From contig JBBPTG010000062.1 in assembly GCA_038093975.1 (NCBI GenBank), forward strand, positions 62,001-126,000: a DNA stretch of 64,000 bases, written 5' to 3'. Every line of letters starts with the position of its first letter. Within the stretch, counting starts at the first letter, position 1. Under the pieces are notes generated by a model. It saw only the letters and a list, made by a program, of their open reading frames with translations. It made no database searches and was not told the origin of the DNA. The stretch comes from Chalciporus piperatus (taxonomy: Eukaryota; Basidiomycota; Agaricomycetes; Boletales; Boletaceae). The position numbers and the translations under genes are program-made. Of this stretch, positions 40,050 to 49,734 are shown piece by piece.

Positions 40050-40323
40050 ATGACCATTAGGAAAAACCATTGCCCTATATAGAAGGGGTCTTATCTATAT
40101 AGAGCTATGGTTGCTATAGGACCTTCTATATTACTATATATTATTCTGCAAGTGACATAGAGCACTTATAAAGTACTATGGGAGCTCTCAGATTACTATA
40201 TAGCTTTTTGAAAGTGATATTGAGTACTATAAAGTTCTATAATAACTACCATAGTAAGGTCTGGTATGTGTATTTACTGGTCATCTTCAACTTTCATGGA
40301 GCTGTAGTGATTGGAATAGTAAT
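40050..40323. other. AT-rich stretch beginning with a CATTAGG-like terminus
   Basis: Starts CATTAGGAAAAACCATTGCC at about 40055, one base off the CATCAGGAAAAA terminus, followed by many CTATATAG/ACTATA motifs that can pair with one another. It interrupts the copia gag fragment. No ORF. Likely a diverged relative of the CATCAGG family; the far end was not identified. Confidence 0.45.
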
Positions 40324-40975
40324 TAGTGTTTCGAAGTCCAGTTGGCAACTGGTATGAAGACTAGCAACTGGACTGAACCGCAACTGATCGCAACTGGACT
40401 GCAGTTGCAACCAAAAAAAGACCGGTTGCAACCGGTTGCAACCAATGCACAGCCACCCCCTATGTATTACCCTATTTTCCCTGATTTTTCCTGATTTTTC
40501 TGGACCTTTATGGATGTTATTTGAGTTTTTTGATGAATATTGAAATTAGCCAATGACAATATTGATTAACATGTCATAGAATTCATTCAATCATATATAT
40601 ACACTCTCTGAGTTACATGTTTATCTATATTTTATTACCCTGTGTTGAGAATTGAGTCTCTGATTGGTCTTGACTTCACATGTAACTTGATAATATCTGA
40701 TGTATCACTACAAAAAACATGCTGTTTCGAAATGCTCATATCTCTGTGGCATGTGAACCGTTTCGCTTGACCCAGAGACCGATTTATAGCCAGGAACCGT
40801 TACTATTTTTGGTTTCTCCCACGCTAAGCGAAAAACCGGTTGCAACTGCCAAAAGACCAGTTTTTATTGGTTTTGGTCCAGTCTTTTTGAATTAATTAAT
40901 TAAAGAAACCAGTCTCGGTCCGGTCGCCTTCCTAATGAGGAAAGAGACCGGACCGGACCGGACTTTAAAACACTA
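40324..40975. mobile_element. hAT-like TAGTGTTT element, complete copy 1
   Basis: 652 bp; left end TAGTGTTTCGAAGTCCAGTTG, right end (inverted) TAGTGTTTTAAAGTCCGGTC. An 8-bp duplication with one mismatch flanks it (ATAGTAAT at 40316-40323, ATGGTAAT at 40976-40983). Non-coding, rich in CCGGTTGCAACCGG palindromes. Confidence 0.85.
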
Positions 40976-41168
40976 ATGGTAATTGTTGGCGAGTAGTATC
41001 ATATGTGACTATTTGCACGAGAGGGTGACAATCGTGTATGTAGCATCAAAAGAGTGAGCGGCAAGGGAAAGATAAAAATGGAGGTAGCGACAAGGATGAG
41101 AGATGTCGCAACACAACATACCCAATTCATTGTCATCAGTCTGAGGGTGAGGATGAACGAGTCAAGTC

Positions 41169-41615
41169 TGTTATAGTATTGAAAACTTTTCAAATTTTTA
41201 CCTTCAACGGTATTCGAACACTGGACTTTGTCTACAAGTTAGGGGTCAAGCCGAATTCATCTTTATCTGCTCCGGTAGTCCCTGTAGCATTACATAATCT
41301 ATTACATCATCAGGTCACGTGACAAAGGTCCAGACTTAGATGAGTCAGCAATGATGTCATGGCCTAGACCCTAGTCCGTGCCTGGTACCTTTTCTTATCA
41401 TCATACCATTTACCTTATCTATCCTTCCCTTTGTGTTTTCCTTATTCAGCTGTTGGTCTGTGCGCACTTCTCAATAGTATATGAGTAGCCCTGTACCTAT
41501 CATAGACCCCAGCTAATCCATTTGTTGCTTCAATTAAGCTTTAGTACTCAGCATATTCCTTCGCAAGGCTTAGTGTTGCCTTAAGTCCCTGCTGTGTTGT
41601 GACCTAGTCATAACA
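41169..41615 (+). repeat. Solo LTR, gypsy family 1
   Basis: 447 bp, TGTTATAGTATTGAAAA...CTAGTCATAACA, with perfect AAGTC duplication (41164-41168, 41616-41620). The RNA-start motif is worn (AGCTAATCCA, one T missing), fitting an old solo LTR. Confidence 0.92.
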
Positions 41616-41698
41616 AAGTCAAGAAATGATGTGACACACATGATCGTGTGTGTTGTGTCATCTCTCGTTGTCATCGTTGTCAGTCGAGTGAGGGTGAG

Positions 41699-42327
41699 TG
41701 AAACGACTCAACTCAATCAAGGAGCTAGCGCTTGCATCAGACGACATGCCCTAGCGAAACCACATCAACTCAGTAACTAGAGCTGAGGATCAGACTAGGC
41801 AAGCAGGAGCGCTTGGCCCATGAAGTTAAAGAAGAGGAAACTCCAGGAGAACAAGACTGGGGAGCCAGTGCTTGTCGACCCAGGTTTATATACTATTGAC
41901 AGTGTTTGTACATGTTGTGGCTAAACCTCAACTATATGACTAGGTATGACTAGATATGAGTCATGGCGAGTAACAGCCAATAGCGTATATGACTAGGAAG
42001 CGAGATGAGTCAGCGTGAGTCAGTATGAGTCACAATGAGTCGTAATGAGTCATTAAGAGTCTGAGTCATGGTGACTCGGTATGAGTCTGAGTCATGGTGA
42101 CTTGGTATGAGTCATGGACAGTGGGGAAGTGCACAGCCACGCACAGCCACATTACGTAAGCGAAAGGCTAGACCTAGCTGATGTCAGCAGGTCACGTGAT
42201 GTGATCTTGATAAGATAAGATAACACAAAAGGGAGAGAAAGCGACTAAGTCCAAAGATGAAAGCGAAACATAGTAAGTGTAGTGAAGTGTAGGAAAGACT
42301 AGGATAAGAAATCGAGTGTTCGTAACA
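41699..42327 (-). repeat. Solo LTR, gypsy family 2
   Basis: 629 bp, TGAAACGACTCAACTC...GTTCGTAACA on the + strand, with perfect GTGAG duplication (41694-41698, 42328-42332). It is longer than its relatives through expansion of TGAGTCA-type units at about 41950-42120. Confidence 0.92.
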
Positions 42328-42463
42328 GTGAGGACGAGCGAGAGACGAGACGACACACGTGATCGTGTGTCATCACTGTCATTGTCAGTCGAGGGTGAGG
42401 GTGAGGAAGAGGTGAGGAAGAGAACGAGCTGAGGAACAAGACAACACATGCGTGTGTTGTCTC

Positions 42464-43071
42464 TAGTGTTTCAAAGTCCAGTTGCAGGACCGCAAAAAGA
42501 CCGGCAACCAAACCGAACCGACATCGGTTGCAACCGGACTGCGGTTGCCAGTTGCCAGATTTTCTGGTATGTATCGGTCCGGTTGCCATGAAAATCTGAA
42601 AAATAAAAGACCGGTCCAAGACCGGTTGCAACCAGTTGCATCACGGACCGGTTGTAGGTAGTCATCTGACCCATTTTCACGCAGATGCGCTCCTGGCGCA
42701 TCTGCGCATACCATGTATTTCTACATTTTCTGATGTTTTCCTTGTTTTAAAATGTTTTAATAATTATTTTTGTCGTTTTCCCACGCAGATGCACCCTGGG
42801 CGCATCTGCGCGTTTTTGACAATATTAAAAACATTGTTTTTCCAGCTGAAAATCGCATATATTGACAACTAAGACCAAAATATGTATAGTAGATCGGTCT
42901 TTTAAGACAACCGGTTGCAACCGGTTCAGTTGCCCAGGTCTGGCCATGGCAACCGGTCTTTATCGGTTTTGGTCCGGTTGCTTGAAGTTTGACAAATAAA
43001 AAGACCGGTCCAGGTCCGGTTGCCTCAAAACTTGGTCTAAAAACCGGACCAGACCGGACTTTTAAACACTA
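42464..43071. mobile_element. hAT-like TAGTGTTT element, complete copy 2
   Basis: 608 bp; left TAGTGTTTCAAAGTCCAGTTG, right (inverted) TAGTGTTTAAAAGTCCGGTC; perfect 8-bp duplication GTTGTCTC (42456-42463, 43072-43079). It contains two GCAGATGC...GCATCTGC inverted repeats (about 42682-42707 and 42786-42810). Non-coding. Confidence 0.9.
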
Positions 43072-43400
43072 GTTGTCTCGTTTCTCGTCGTCGTGGTTGT
43101 CAGGTTGAGGGCAAGGGTGAACGACATGATGGAGACAAGAAACGAGAAACGATACGACACACGTGATCGTGTGTGTCGCATCGTCGTCGTCAGTTGAGGG
43201 TGAGGAAGGACGAGCGAGGGTGAGGGTGAGGGTGAAGGGTAAGAGGAGAGCGAGAACAAGACGAGAAACGGCACAATGCACGAATTCCGTGTGTTGTGCT
43301 GTTTCTCGTTGCCGTCGTTCGATCACCGTGATTTCATCGTTGTCGTGGGTTGAGGGATGAGGGCGAGGTTGCGAGATGAGGGTGAGACTGACTCATCGTC

Positions 43401-43811
43401 TGTTTTGACACTGCACTTTCGTCGCTTCACTTTCGTTTGCCTCGTTTTGACTCTCCACTCGCCGTTTGTATCCACCCACCTCACTCGCCCTTCGACTCCT
43501 TCATTGGAATTCCTCGCGGCTGGGTGGGGCTTCAACCTGTCTCAAGGCATTTTGCTCGTTGGTAGGGTTGTAGTGCTCAGTTGGTAGGTTGTAGTGCTCA
43601 TGTGTATGTGGGAAAGCACTGCGATATACCACAGCACTTTCCCACACTGCTATTCAACTCAGTTGAGCAAGGAAGAGTAAGTTGGACTTGCACAAAAAGC
43701 CGTGCAAGTGGTCATGTGACCGTGGTGAACTCGCCACATCAGCTGTTTCAACTTCTCCCACTACTTCAAGTTTCTATCTCTACACCACACCTCAACACCT
43801 CAACTGCAAAG
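43401..43811. other. Unassigned stretch, no gene seen
   Basis: Contains an imperfect inverted repeat near 43607-43640 (GTGGGAAAGCACTG / CAGCACTTTCCCAC). No ORF of convincing quality. Confidence 0.4.
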
Positions 43812-44288
43812 CCGGTGAGGGCTCAACAGCCCCGCCGGCATCACGATGTGAGTGAATTATCACTCACCACCACCACCACCACCACCACCACCACCACCAC
43901 CACTCACCTCGTCAACAGCCCCACCCCCACCTATGTGACATCAACACGAAAACACGAAAACGTGGCTGGCGAGGGCTTAACAGCCTTGCCGGCATCCCAA
44001 GGTGAGTGATAATTCACTCACCACCACCACCACCGCTCACCTCGTAAATAGCCCCATGGGTTGTCTAATGAGTATATGGGCTCTATTATAGAGAGAAGAT
44101 CATCTACAAACACCTGCAAGGCATCTGGGGAGCATTTGAAAACCATCTGGAAACCATCTGGAGGGCATCTGGGAGGCATCTCGAAACCATCTGGAGACCA
44201 TCTGGGAGCTTTCTGGCAATGTTGCCAACAAGCCATCCACAATATAAGCTATTAGGATGCTATCTGAAGCATTTTGGGCCCTCCAGAC
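43812..44288. repeat. Hairpin minisatellite, cluster 3, and a CATCTGG array
   Basis: Two hairpin units at 43812 and 43967 (GGGCTCAACAGCCC type, CAAC/TAAC loop), each followed by GTGAGTG...CACTCACC and a (CAC)n run (43862-43903, 44020-44033). A tandem CATCTGG(A/G)GA-like array of about 12-bp units follows at 44125-44215. The stretch is cut by gypsy E at 44288/44289 and resumes at 50896. Confidence 0.7.
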
Positions 44289-44742
44289 TGTTATGATTTC
44301 TCACAACACAGCGGGGACTTTAGGCAACACTAAGCCTATGCGAAGGATATGCTGAGTACTAAAGCTTAATGACGGTGAAGTCACAAATGGATTAGACTGG
44401 GGTCTGTGATAAGTACAGGGCTACTTATATACTATTGAGAAGTGCGCACAGACCAACAGCCGAATAAGGAAATCATAAAGGGAAAGATAGATAAGGTAAA
44501 GGGACAATGATAAGAAAAGGTACCAGGCACGGATTAGGGTCTAGGCCATGACATCATTGCTGACTCATCTAAGTCTGGACCTTTGTCACGTGACCTGATC
44601 ATGTAATAGTTTACGTAATGCTACAGGGACTACCGGAGCGGATTAAGATGAATCCGGCTTGACCCCTAAGTTGTAGACAAAGTCCAGAGTTCGAATACCG
44701 TTGTAGGCAAAAGTTTGAAAAGTTTTTTTAAATACTATAACA
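44289..44742 (-). repeat. 3' LTR of copy E
   Basis: 454 bp; + strand TGTTATGATTTCTCAC...AATACTATAACA. The polypurine tract (minus AGAGAGGGGATAG, 44743-44755) abuts it and overlaps the pol stop codon at 44754-44756. Confidence 0.93.
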
Positions 44743-44753
44743 CTATCCCCTCT

Positions 44754-47700
44754 CTAGGAATCGCATTCCAGGCGATTCGGCAACTTGCGCTCAGGAACCT
44801 CTGTCAGATTTTCGTATTTTTGGAACAAGGCAGAGAAATTTCCCATGGTCATGTTGATTCGGCGTGGGGCGGACGGGTGCTTTTTGTGAAAAGCTTTGAC
44901 AGCTTCGGGTGCATTTGACAAATGCGCTGCTTTTTCCCATGTACAGTCTGATATGTCCCAGCCTTTCCAATGAACCAGGTACTCTAACTGTCCTTGTTTA
45001 ACCTGAGACTTCACTACGTAATCCACCTCGTACTCTTCTTCTCCTTCTTGGTTGACTATTACCGGATCCGGAAGACGGACCGGTTGCCCTTCCAACGGTT
45101 CTCGAGCCGGTTTGACTCTTTTAACGTTAACCGTGGGATGAATGTGCATAGAGTTGGGCAAGTCTAGTGTGACTGCATTAGGAAGGACCTTCGTGATCTG
45201 ATAAGGTCCAATCCAGTTTTGTGTCATCTTTTTGGAAGGATAGGGAAGTTTGAGATTGTCTGTGGATAACATAACGAAATCTCCGATTTGATAATCTGGA
45301 GCTTCGGACCGATGTTTGTCCGCTTGCTCTTTCATCCGGTTCTGAGTTTCTTCTAACGCCTGCTCTACTTCTTTGTGTGCTTTTCCACATTTTTCTAAAA
45401 ATGCTCCAGCCGGAGATGAATCGCCTTCGAATCCCATGCGTGGGAAGTAGTTTTTTGTTATAGCGAAGGGGATCGTTCTGGTGGCAGTGGAAAGGGAGGA
45501 ATTATGATGGAACTGTGCTATCTTTAACCAATCAGCCCATTCCGTTTGACGTTTAGCCACGTAAGCGCGGAGATACTGCTGGAGTTCTCGGTTCATACGC
45601 TCCGTTTGGCCATCGGTTTGGGGGTGATAAGCGATTGACAGCTTTTGTTCTATTCCTAGAAGGGTGCAAAGCTGCGAAGTAAACTCCGATGCAAATTGCG
45701 GTCCTCGATCTAAAACAATCGAAGAGGGAAGTCCGTGTCTACACCAAACATTGTCTCTAAATAAAATAGCTAGTTCTTTTGAAGAAATTGTCTTTTTACA
45801 AGCGATAAACTCGACTTCTTTAGAGAAGCGATCTACAATTACACAAATAGCATCAAAGCCACGTGATTTGGGGAAACCCGTGGTAAAATCTATAGATATA
45901 TCCTTCCATGGTTCTTTCGGAACGGGAAGGGGAATTAATTTGCCAGCTTGTGCAGTTGACTTTCCCTTCGTGAGGGCGCACGTCTGACAATGTTCTACGT
46001 ATGTTTTAACGTCCTTTGTGACACCAGGCCACGAGAAATAACGAGTAACCAAATGTAAAGTACGTCCTTGACCACCATGGCCACCAATAGGGGAATCATG
46101 AAGGATTGTAAGTAATTTAGTACGTAAGGAAATAGGAACGAAAACTTTGTTTTTGTCATTTTTAAATACTATAGACCCCTCGTCAAAAACGAAGCCATCT
46201 ACTGTATCATTTTTTATTTTTTCTGATTCGTTTTGTATTTCGTCATAAATAGGTGAAGAAAGAGTAACTGTATTAATGAAAACAGAAGCAGGAAGTACAG
46301 TAATATTTTTGTTATGGTCGGGATCTGCTTCTCCGTGATCTTCTCGACGAGATAAAGCATCAGCCCTTCCATTTGTAGAACCCGGTTTATAAATAATCGA
46401 GTAATTATACTCTGAGAGCAACGCGTTCCAGCGTGCTTGACGTGGGCTCAGAGTTTGGGGAGATTTCCAATATTCGAGATTCTTGTGATCTGTCCAGATC
46501 TCGAAATGTTCTCGACCCATTAGATAATGCCTCCATTCCTGCAAAGCCCGAATGACAGCTAGAAGCTCCTTGTCATAAACCGGGTAGTTCTTCTCGGCAG
46601 AACTAAAGGAATGGGAAATGAAGGCACAAGGCCTCCAGAGGCCATCATCACATTTAACCGAGAGCACAGCTCCCGTTGCAATATCACTAGCGTCCGTTTC
46701 TACTCTGACTTCTTTAGAGCGGTCAGGATAAGCTAAAAGCGGAGCGGTAGTGAATTGCTGCTTCAGCTTGTCAAAAGCTTGCTGTTGCTCCGGTCCCCAC
46801 CGGTATGGTGTGTCCTTTTTGGTAAGGTCATTCAAGGGACGAGCAATGTCAGCGAAGCCCTGAATGAAGCGTCGATAGAAGTTAGCCAATCCTAAAAAGG
46901 ACTGAACACCCTTCAACCGAGTTGGCGCCGGCCAATCCAAAATAGCCTGCACCTTCGAATTGTCCATCTCTACGCCTTTCTGGGAGATAACCATTCCCAA
47001 GAAATCTACGGAATCCACCGCGAAGCTACACTTTTCTGGTTTTACGTAAAGATCGTTCTCTCTGAGACGTTGCAATACGGTTTTAACTATTTCTAAGTGC
47101 TCTGCTCTAGTTTTTCCGAACGTAAAGATCATAAGATCATCGATATAAATAATGAGAACCCCATGAAGATCGCTAAATAGATCATTCATCATTTGTTGGA
47201 ATGTGGGGGGAGAGTTCGTAAGTCCAAAGTACATAACGACAGGTTCGTAAGCGCCAAATGGAGTAACGAAAGCTGCCTTCCATTCGTCACCTTCTTTTAT
47301 TCTAACATTGTTATAGCCCCAACGTAGGTCCATTTTAGTAAACATATCAGCTCCTTTGAGTTGGTCTATAAGTCCGGAAATGAGGGGAAGAGGGTAAGCA
47401 TTCTTGACAGTTCCCTCATTTACGTAACGATAGTCCATAACTAATCTCTTTTTACCGTCCTTTTTTGGAATAAAGAAAACAGGAGATGTCTGAGGGGATT
47501 TCGACGGACGAAGATATCCTTTCGATAACTCCTTATCGATGAACTTTTTAACGTCATCTAGTTCCTGTTCGGACATCGGAATCACCCGACCCTTTTTGGG
47601 AACAAAATCAGGCTTGAGATCTATTGCGTGGTCCCACGCCTTTCGGGTAGGCATACGCTCACTCTCTTGCTCTGAGAAGACATCTAAGTACTCGTGGAGT

Positions 47701-48392
47701 TCTACTGGGACTTTCTCGGTGAGCCCCGCCTCAAACACTCGACAAATAGAAAATGAACGATTCAAATGATAGTTGACTACTTTGCACTGATCCGTACAGC
47801 GTGTGAATCGTACTCGTTTGGCCACCCAATCGATTTCAGGGTTGTGCCTTTCAAGCCAATCATAGCCGATGATCATGTGATGAGTGCCAAGTACTGAAAC
47901 AAAAGCGTCCATATGTTCAAAATGTCCATTGTGTCCCAAAACAAGTGAAACCTTGTGAGTGACACCGCCTATCGCTCCCTCTGAGCCGTCGGCGTTGTAC
48001 ACTGGAATAGGAAAAGGAAGTTCTTCCAGTGTCAAACCATGTCGTTCACAGAACGATTTATCTATAAACGTTTCGGTTGCGCCGGAATCCAATAGAGCGG
48101 CAAACTCCATTTTCTTCCATTGCTCCCCTTTATCGTACATAATAGTAATAGCGAGATCCAGCTCGTTTTTCCGATTCTGATTCCTTACATGTATTTTTGA
48201 TGGGATTTCTTTTTTCGAATAATTTACCTTAAGGGAATTAAGCACGAATTGTTTTACTTCTGTCGCCACGCCACTAGGGGACGCCCTTTCAGAAGAAGAA
48301 GAAAAGTTATATTTAAACGGAACATGAGGACCAGTACTAATACAACCCTTTGGTAAACTAAGTCCATGCCTTTGAGAACCCATCTCTCTCAT
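44754..48392 (-). CDS. pol: Intact Pol polyprotein (copy E)
   Basis: 1212 aa, no stops. Start ATG at 48390-48392, in the ATGA that overlaps the ancestral gag stop. Domains: protease (active site LLDSGATETF, D at about 102), RT (about 280-450, YIDD at 416-419), RNase H (about 565-690, VETDASDIATG), integrase zinc finger (H765, H772, C802, C805), catalytic core D835 (IDFTTGF), D895 (DRGPQF), E931 (DGQTERMNRE), GPY-like segment (QNWIGPYQITKVLP) and chromodomain (about 1110-1165, YLVHWKGWDISD). Integrase has LDRGPQF where D has SDRGPQF, and the chromodomain has SDCTWEK where D has SDRTWEK; these may weaken function. Family role: polyprotein cut by its protease, copying RNA into cDNA and inserting it; the chromodomain is expected to guide insertion to marked chromatin. 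Confidence 0.95.
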   Translation of the reverse strand: MREMGSQRHGLSLPKGCISTGPHVPFKYNFSSSSERASPSGVATEVKQFVLNSLKVNYSKKEIPSKIHVRNQNRKNELDLAITIMYDKGEQWKKMEFAALLDSGATETFIDKSFCERHGLTLEELPFPIPVYNADGSEGAIGGVTHKVSLVLGHNGHFEHMDAFVSVLGTHHMIIGYDWLERHNPEIDWVAKRVRFTRCTDQCKVVNYHLNRSFSICRVFEAGLTEKVPVELHEYLDVFSEQESERMPTRKAWDHAIDLKPDFVPKKGRVIPMSEQELDDVKKFIDKELSKGYLRPSKSPQTSPVFFIPKKDGKKRLVMDYRYVNEGTVKNAYPLPLISGLIDQLKGADMFTKMDLRWGYNNVRIKEGDEWKAAFVTPFGAYEPVVMYFGLTNSPPTFQQMMNDLFSDLHGVLIIYIDDLMIFTFGKTRAEHLEIVKTVLQRLRENDLYVKPEKCSFAVDSVDFLGMVISQKGVEMDNSKVQAILDWPAPTRLKGVQSFLGLANFYRRFIQGFADIARPLNDLTKKDTPYRWGPEQQQAFDKLKQQFTTAPLLAYPDRSKEVRVETDASDIATGAVLSVKCDDGLWRPCAFISHSFSSAEKNYPVYDKELLAVIRALQEWRHYLMGREHFEIWTDHKNLEYWKSPQTLSPRQARWNALLSEYNYSIIYKPGSTNGRADALSRREDHGEADPDHNKNITVLPASVFINTVTLSSPIYDEIQNESEKIKNDTVDGFVFDEGSIVFKNDKNKVFVPISLRTKLLTILHDSPIGGHGGQGRTLHLVTRYFSWPGVTKDVKTYVEHCQTCALTKGKSTAQAGKLIPLPVPKEPWKDISIDFTTGFPKSRGFDAICVIVDRFSKEVEFIACKKTISSKELAILFRDNVWCRHGLPSSIVLDRGPQFASEFTSQLCTLLGIEQKLSIAYHPQTDGQTERMNRELQQYLRAYVAKRQTEWADWLKIAQFHHNSSLSTATRTIPFAITKNYFPRMGFEGDSSPAGAFLEKCGKAHKEVEQALEETQNRMKEQADKHRSEAPDYQIGDFVMLSTDNLKLPYPSKKMTQNWIGPYQITKVLPNAVTLDLPNSMHIHPTVNVKRVKPAREPLEGQPVRLPDPVIVNQEGEEEYEVDYVVKSQVKQGQLEYLVHWKGWDISDCTWEKAAHLSNAPEAVKAFHKKHPSAPRRINMTMGNFSALFQKYENLTEVPERKLPNRLECDS

Positions 48393-48405
48393 CGGCTGCT
48401 TCCTT

Positions 48406-49734
48406 TTAAAGCCTCGGCTGCCTGTGCCTTAGCTTCTGACTCAATACGGTCGCGCCAGTACGCTTCCGCTTCTTGGTTTTATATGCCGCTTGATGCGACA
48501 TGTAACTTGTGCTGGTGGACGGGCCAGCGGGGTAGGGGGAAGATTGGGGAGGGTAGGGTGCAGGGATGGTACCTGCGAAGGGCATCTGCCGGTTGTCAAA
48601 CGGCAGGGAAGACTCAACGTATTGTTGCGAATATGGATCCCACATAACAACTTGTCTCTGACGCGGCCTGTGGGGCTTTGGGCACGCGTTTGCAAAATGA
48701 CCTGGCTGGTCGCAATTGAAACAGTTTCCCCGAACGGGGGATCTTGGCATTTGCTGTGCCGAAAGATCCATCGGGGCTCCACGACCAGGCTGTGTGCCTG
48801 TGGGAGTGAAACGGGGGGCCGCATACGGAGCGGGGGGACGTGGGAGCGGACGTGATGCGATTGGGTAACGAGGGGGAAGATACGGATATGATGATGAAGG
48901 CCTTGGCGCAGTCGCGGGTGCCTGACGAACTGGAGCACCGCGTTCAACAACGATACGTTCGAAAGTTCGACCCAACTTTCGGTAAGTGTCGATCGTGTTG
49001 GTCAGATTTTGCTCATCAACATTGGTGTTGATTTGCGCCTGATAATAGATTTTGTAATCTATTGCCTTTTTCAGAAGCTCTTTGGCATGAGCATCTTCAA
49101 TCTCCGATTCCGCCTTTAGCAATTCAAACTCCTGGAGGAAGATGTCCACAGGTTTCCCAGCCTGCTTCAATGCTTCCAATTTTCGAAGACTCTCATGAGC
49201 GAGAACGTCTATTTGAAAATGTGATTTGAGTAGATGTGAAAAGATTGTCCACGTGGGCCATGCTAGTAGTCCCAGGGGTGCTCGAACAGGTTCCTCTGCT
49301 GGTTCGCCTTCTACTTCTGGTACTGGTGGCGGTGGTAGTAGTTCGTATCGAGACCATTTCTCTATTGTCATCTGGGCGAACCCAGCCGCTTTTCCTTCTA
49401 ACCGTGAGAGTACAGCGAGGCATCGAACCTTGTTGTTTTTCCACGTGTGGACGGACTGCCAGGCGTTAACCTGCGCCCACCACAAACGGAACTTGGTGCG
49501 GTCACCATCCCATTTCCCAGGGTCGGCAACCTTTTTGGACACGGAGTCCGAATTGTCTGAAAGGAGCGCCTTCAGAGCGGCGGTGAGGGCAACGATGGGA
49601 TCACGTGGGTCTTCCATCGGAGATTCGGGACGGGGAGTAGGTGGATGAGAGCTTTCGGATGAAGATGGAAAGTGACGTGGGGGAGATCTGTAACCTTGAG
49701 CTTGTGGTTCCTGATCGTTTACCTCTTCTGACAT
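48406..49734 (-). CDS. gag: Gag (copy E), tail frameshifted
   Basis: 442 aa; start ATG TCA GAA GAG. Pro/Ser-rich acidic N terminus, capsid-like core (PGKWDGDRTKFRLWWAQ, VNAWQSVHTWKNNK, AHESLRKLEALKQAGK), Pro-rich linker, CCHC zinc knuckle CFNCDQPGHFANAC near residue 345, second Pro-rich stretch. One base is missing at 48476-48481 (TGGTTTTATATG; D has TGGTTGGTATATG), so the last about 30 residues change from TNQEAEAYWRD... to KTKKRKRT... and the stop moves to 48406. The zinc knuckle is kept, so particle assembly may survive, but the stop/start overlap with pol is lost in this copy. Confidence 0.92.
   Translation of the reverse strand: MSEEVNDQEPQAQGYRSPPRHFPSSSESSHPPTPRPESPMEDPRDPIVALTAALKALLSDNSDSVSKKVADPGKWDGDRTKFRLWWAQVNAWQSVHTWKNNKVRCLAVLSRLEGKAAGFAQMTIEKWSRYELLPPPPVPEVEGEPAEEPVRAPLGLLAWPTWTIFSHLLKSHFQIDVLAHESLRKLEALKQAGKPVDIFLQEFELLKAESEIEDAHAKELLKKAIDYKIYYQAQINTNVDEQNLTNTIDTYRKLGRTFERIVVERGAPVRQAPATAPRPSSSYPYLPPRYPIASRPLPRPPAPYAAPRFTPTGTQPGRGAPMDLSAQQMPRSPVRGNCFNCDQPGHFANACPKPHRPRQRQVVMWDPYSQQYVESSLPFDNRQMPFAGTIPAPYPPQSSPYPAGPSTSTSYMSHQAAYKTKKRKRTGATVLSQKLRHRQPRL

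Larger units (their letters stand above)
40984..43400. repeat. Satellite-like array with an ACACACGTGATCGTGTGT core (interrupted)
   Basis: Between the insertions at 41169-41615, 41699-42327 and 42464-43071 the base DNA is a diverged repeat. Palindromic cores such as ACACACGTGATCGTGTGT (42352, 43157), CACACATGATCGTGTGTG (41637) and CAACACATGCGTGTGTTG (42443) are followed by CGTTGTC, GTCGAGGGTGAGG and GACGAGA motifs. Unit length is roughly 100-130 bp. The insertions share this substrate, and two of their target sites (GTGAG, GTTGTCTC) lie within its motifs. Confidence 0.65.
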
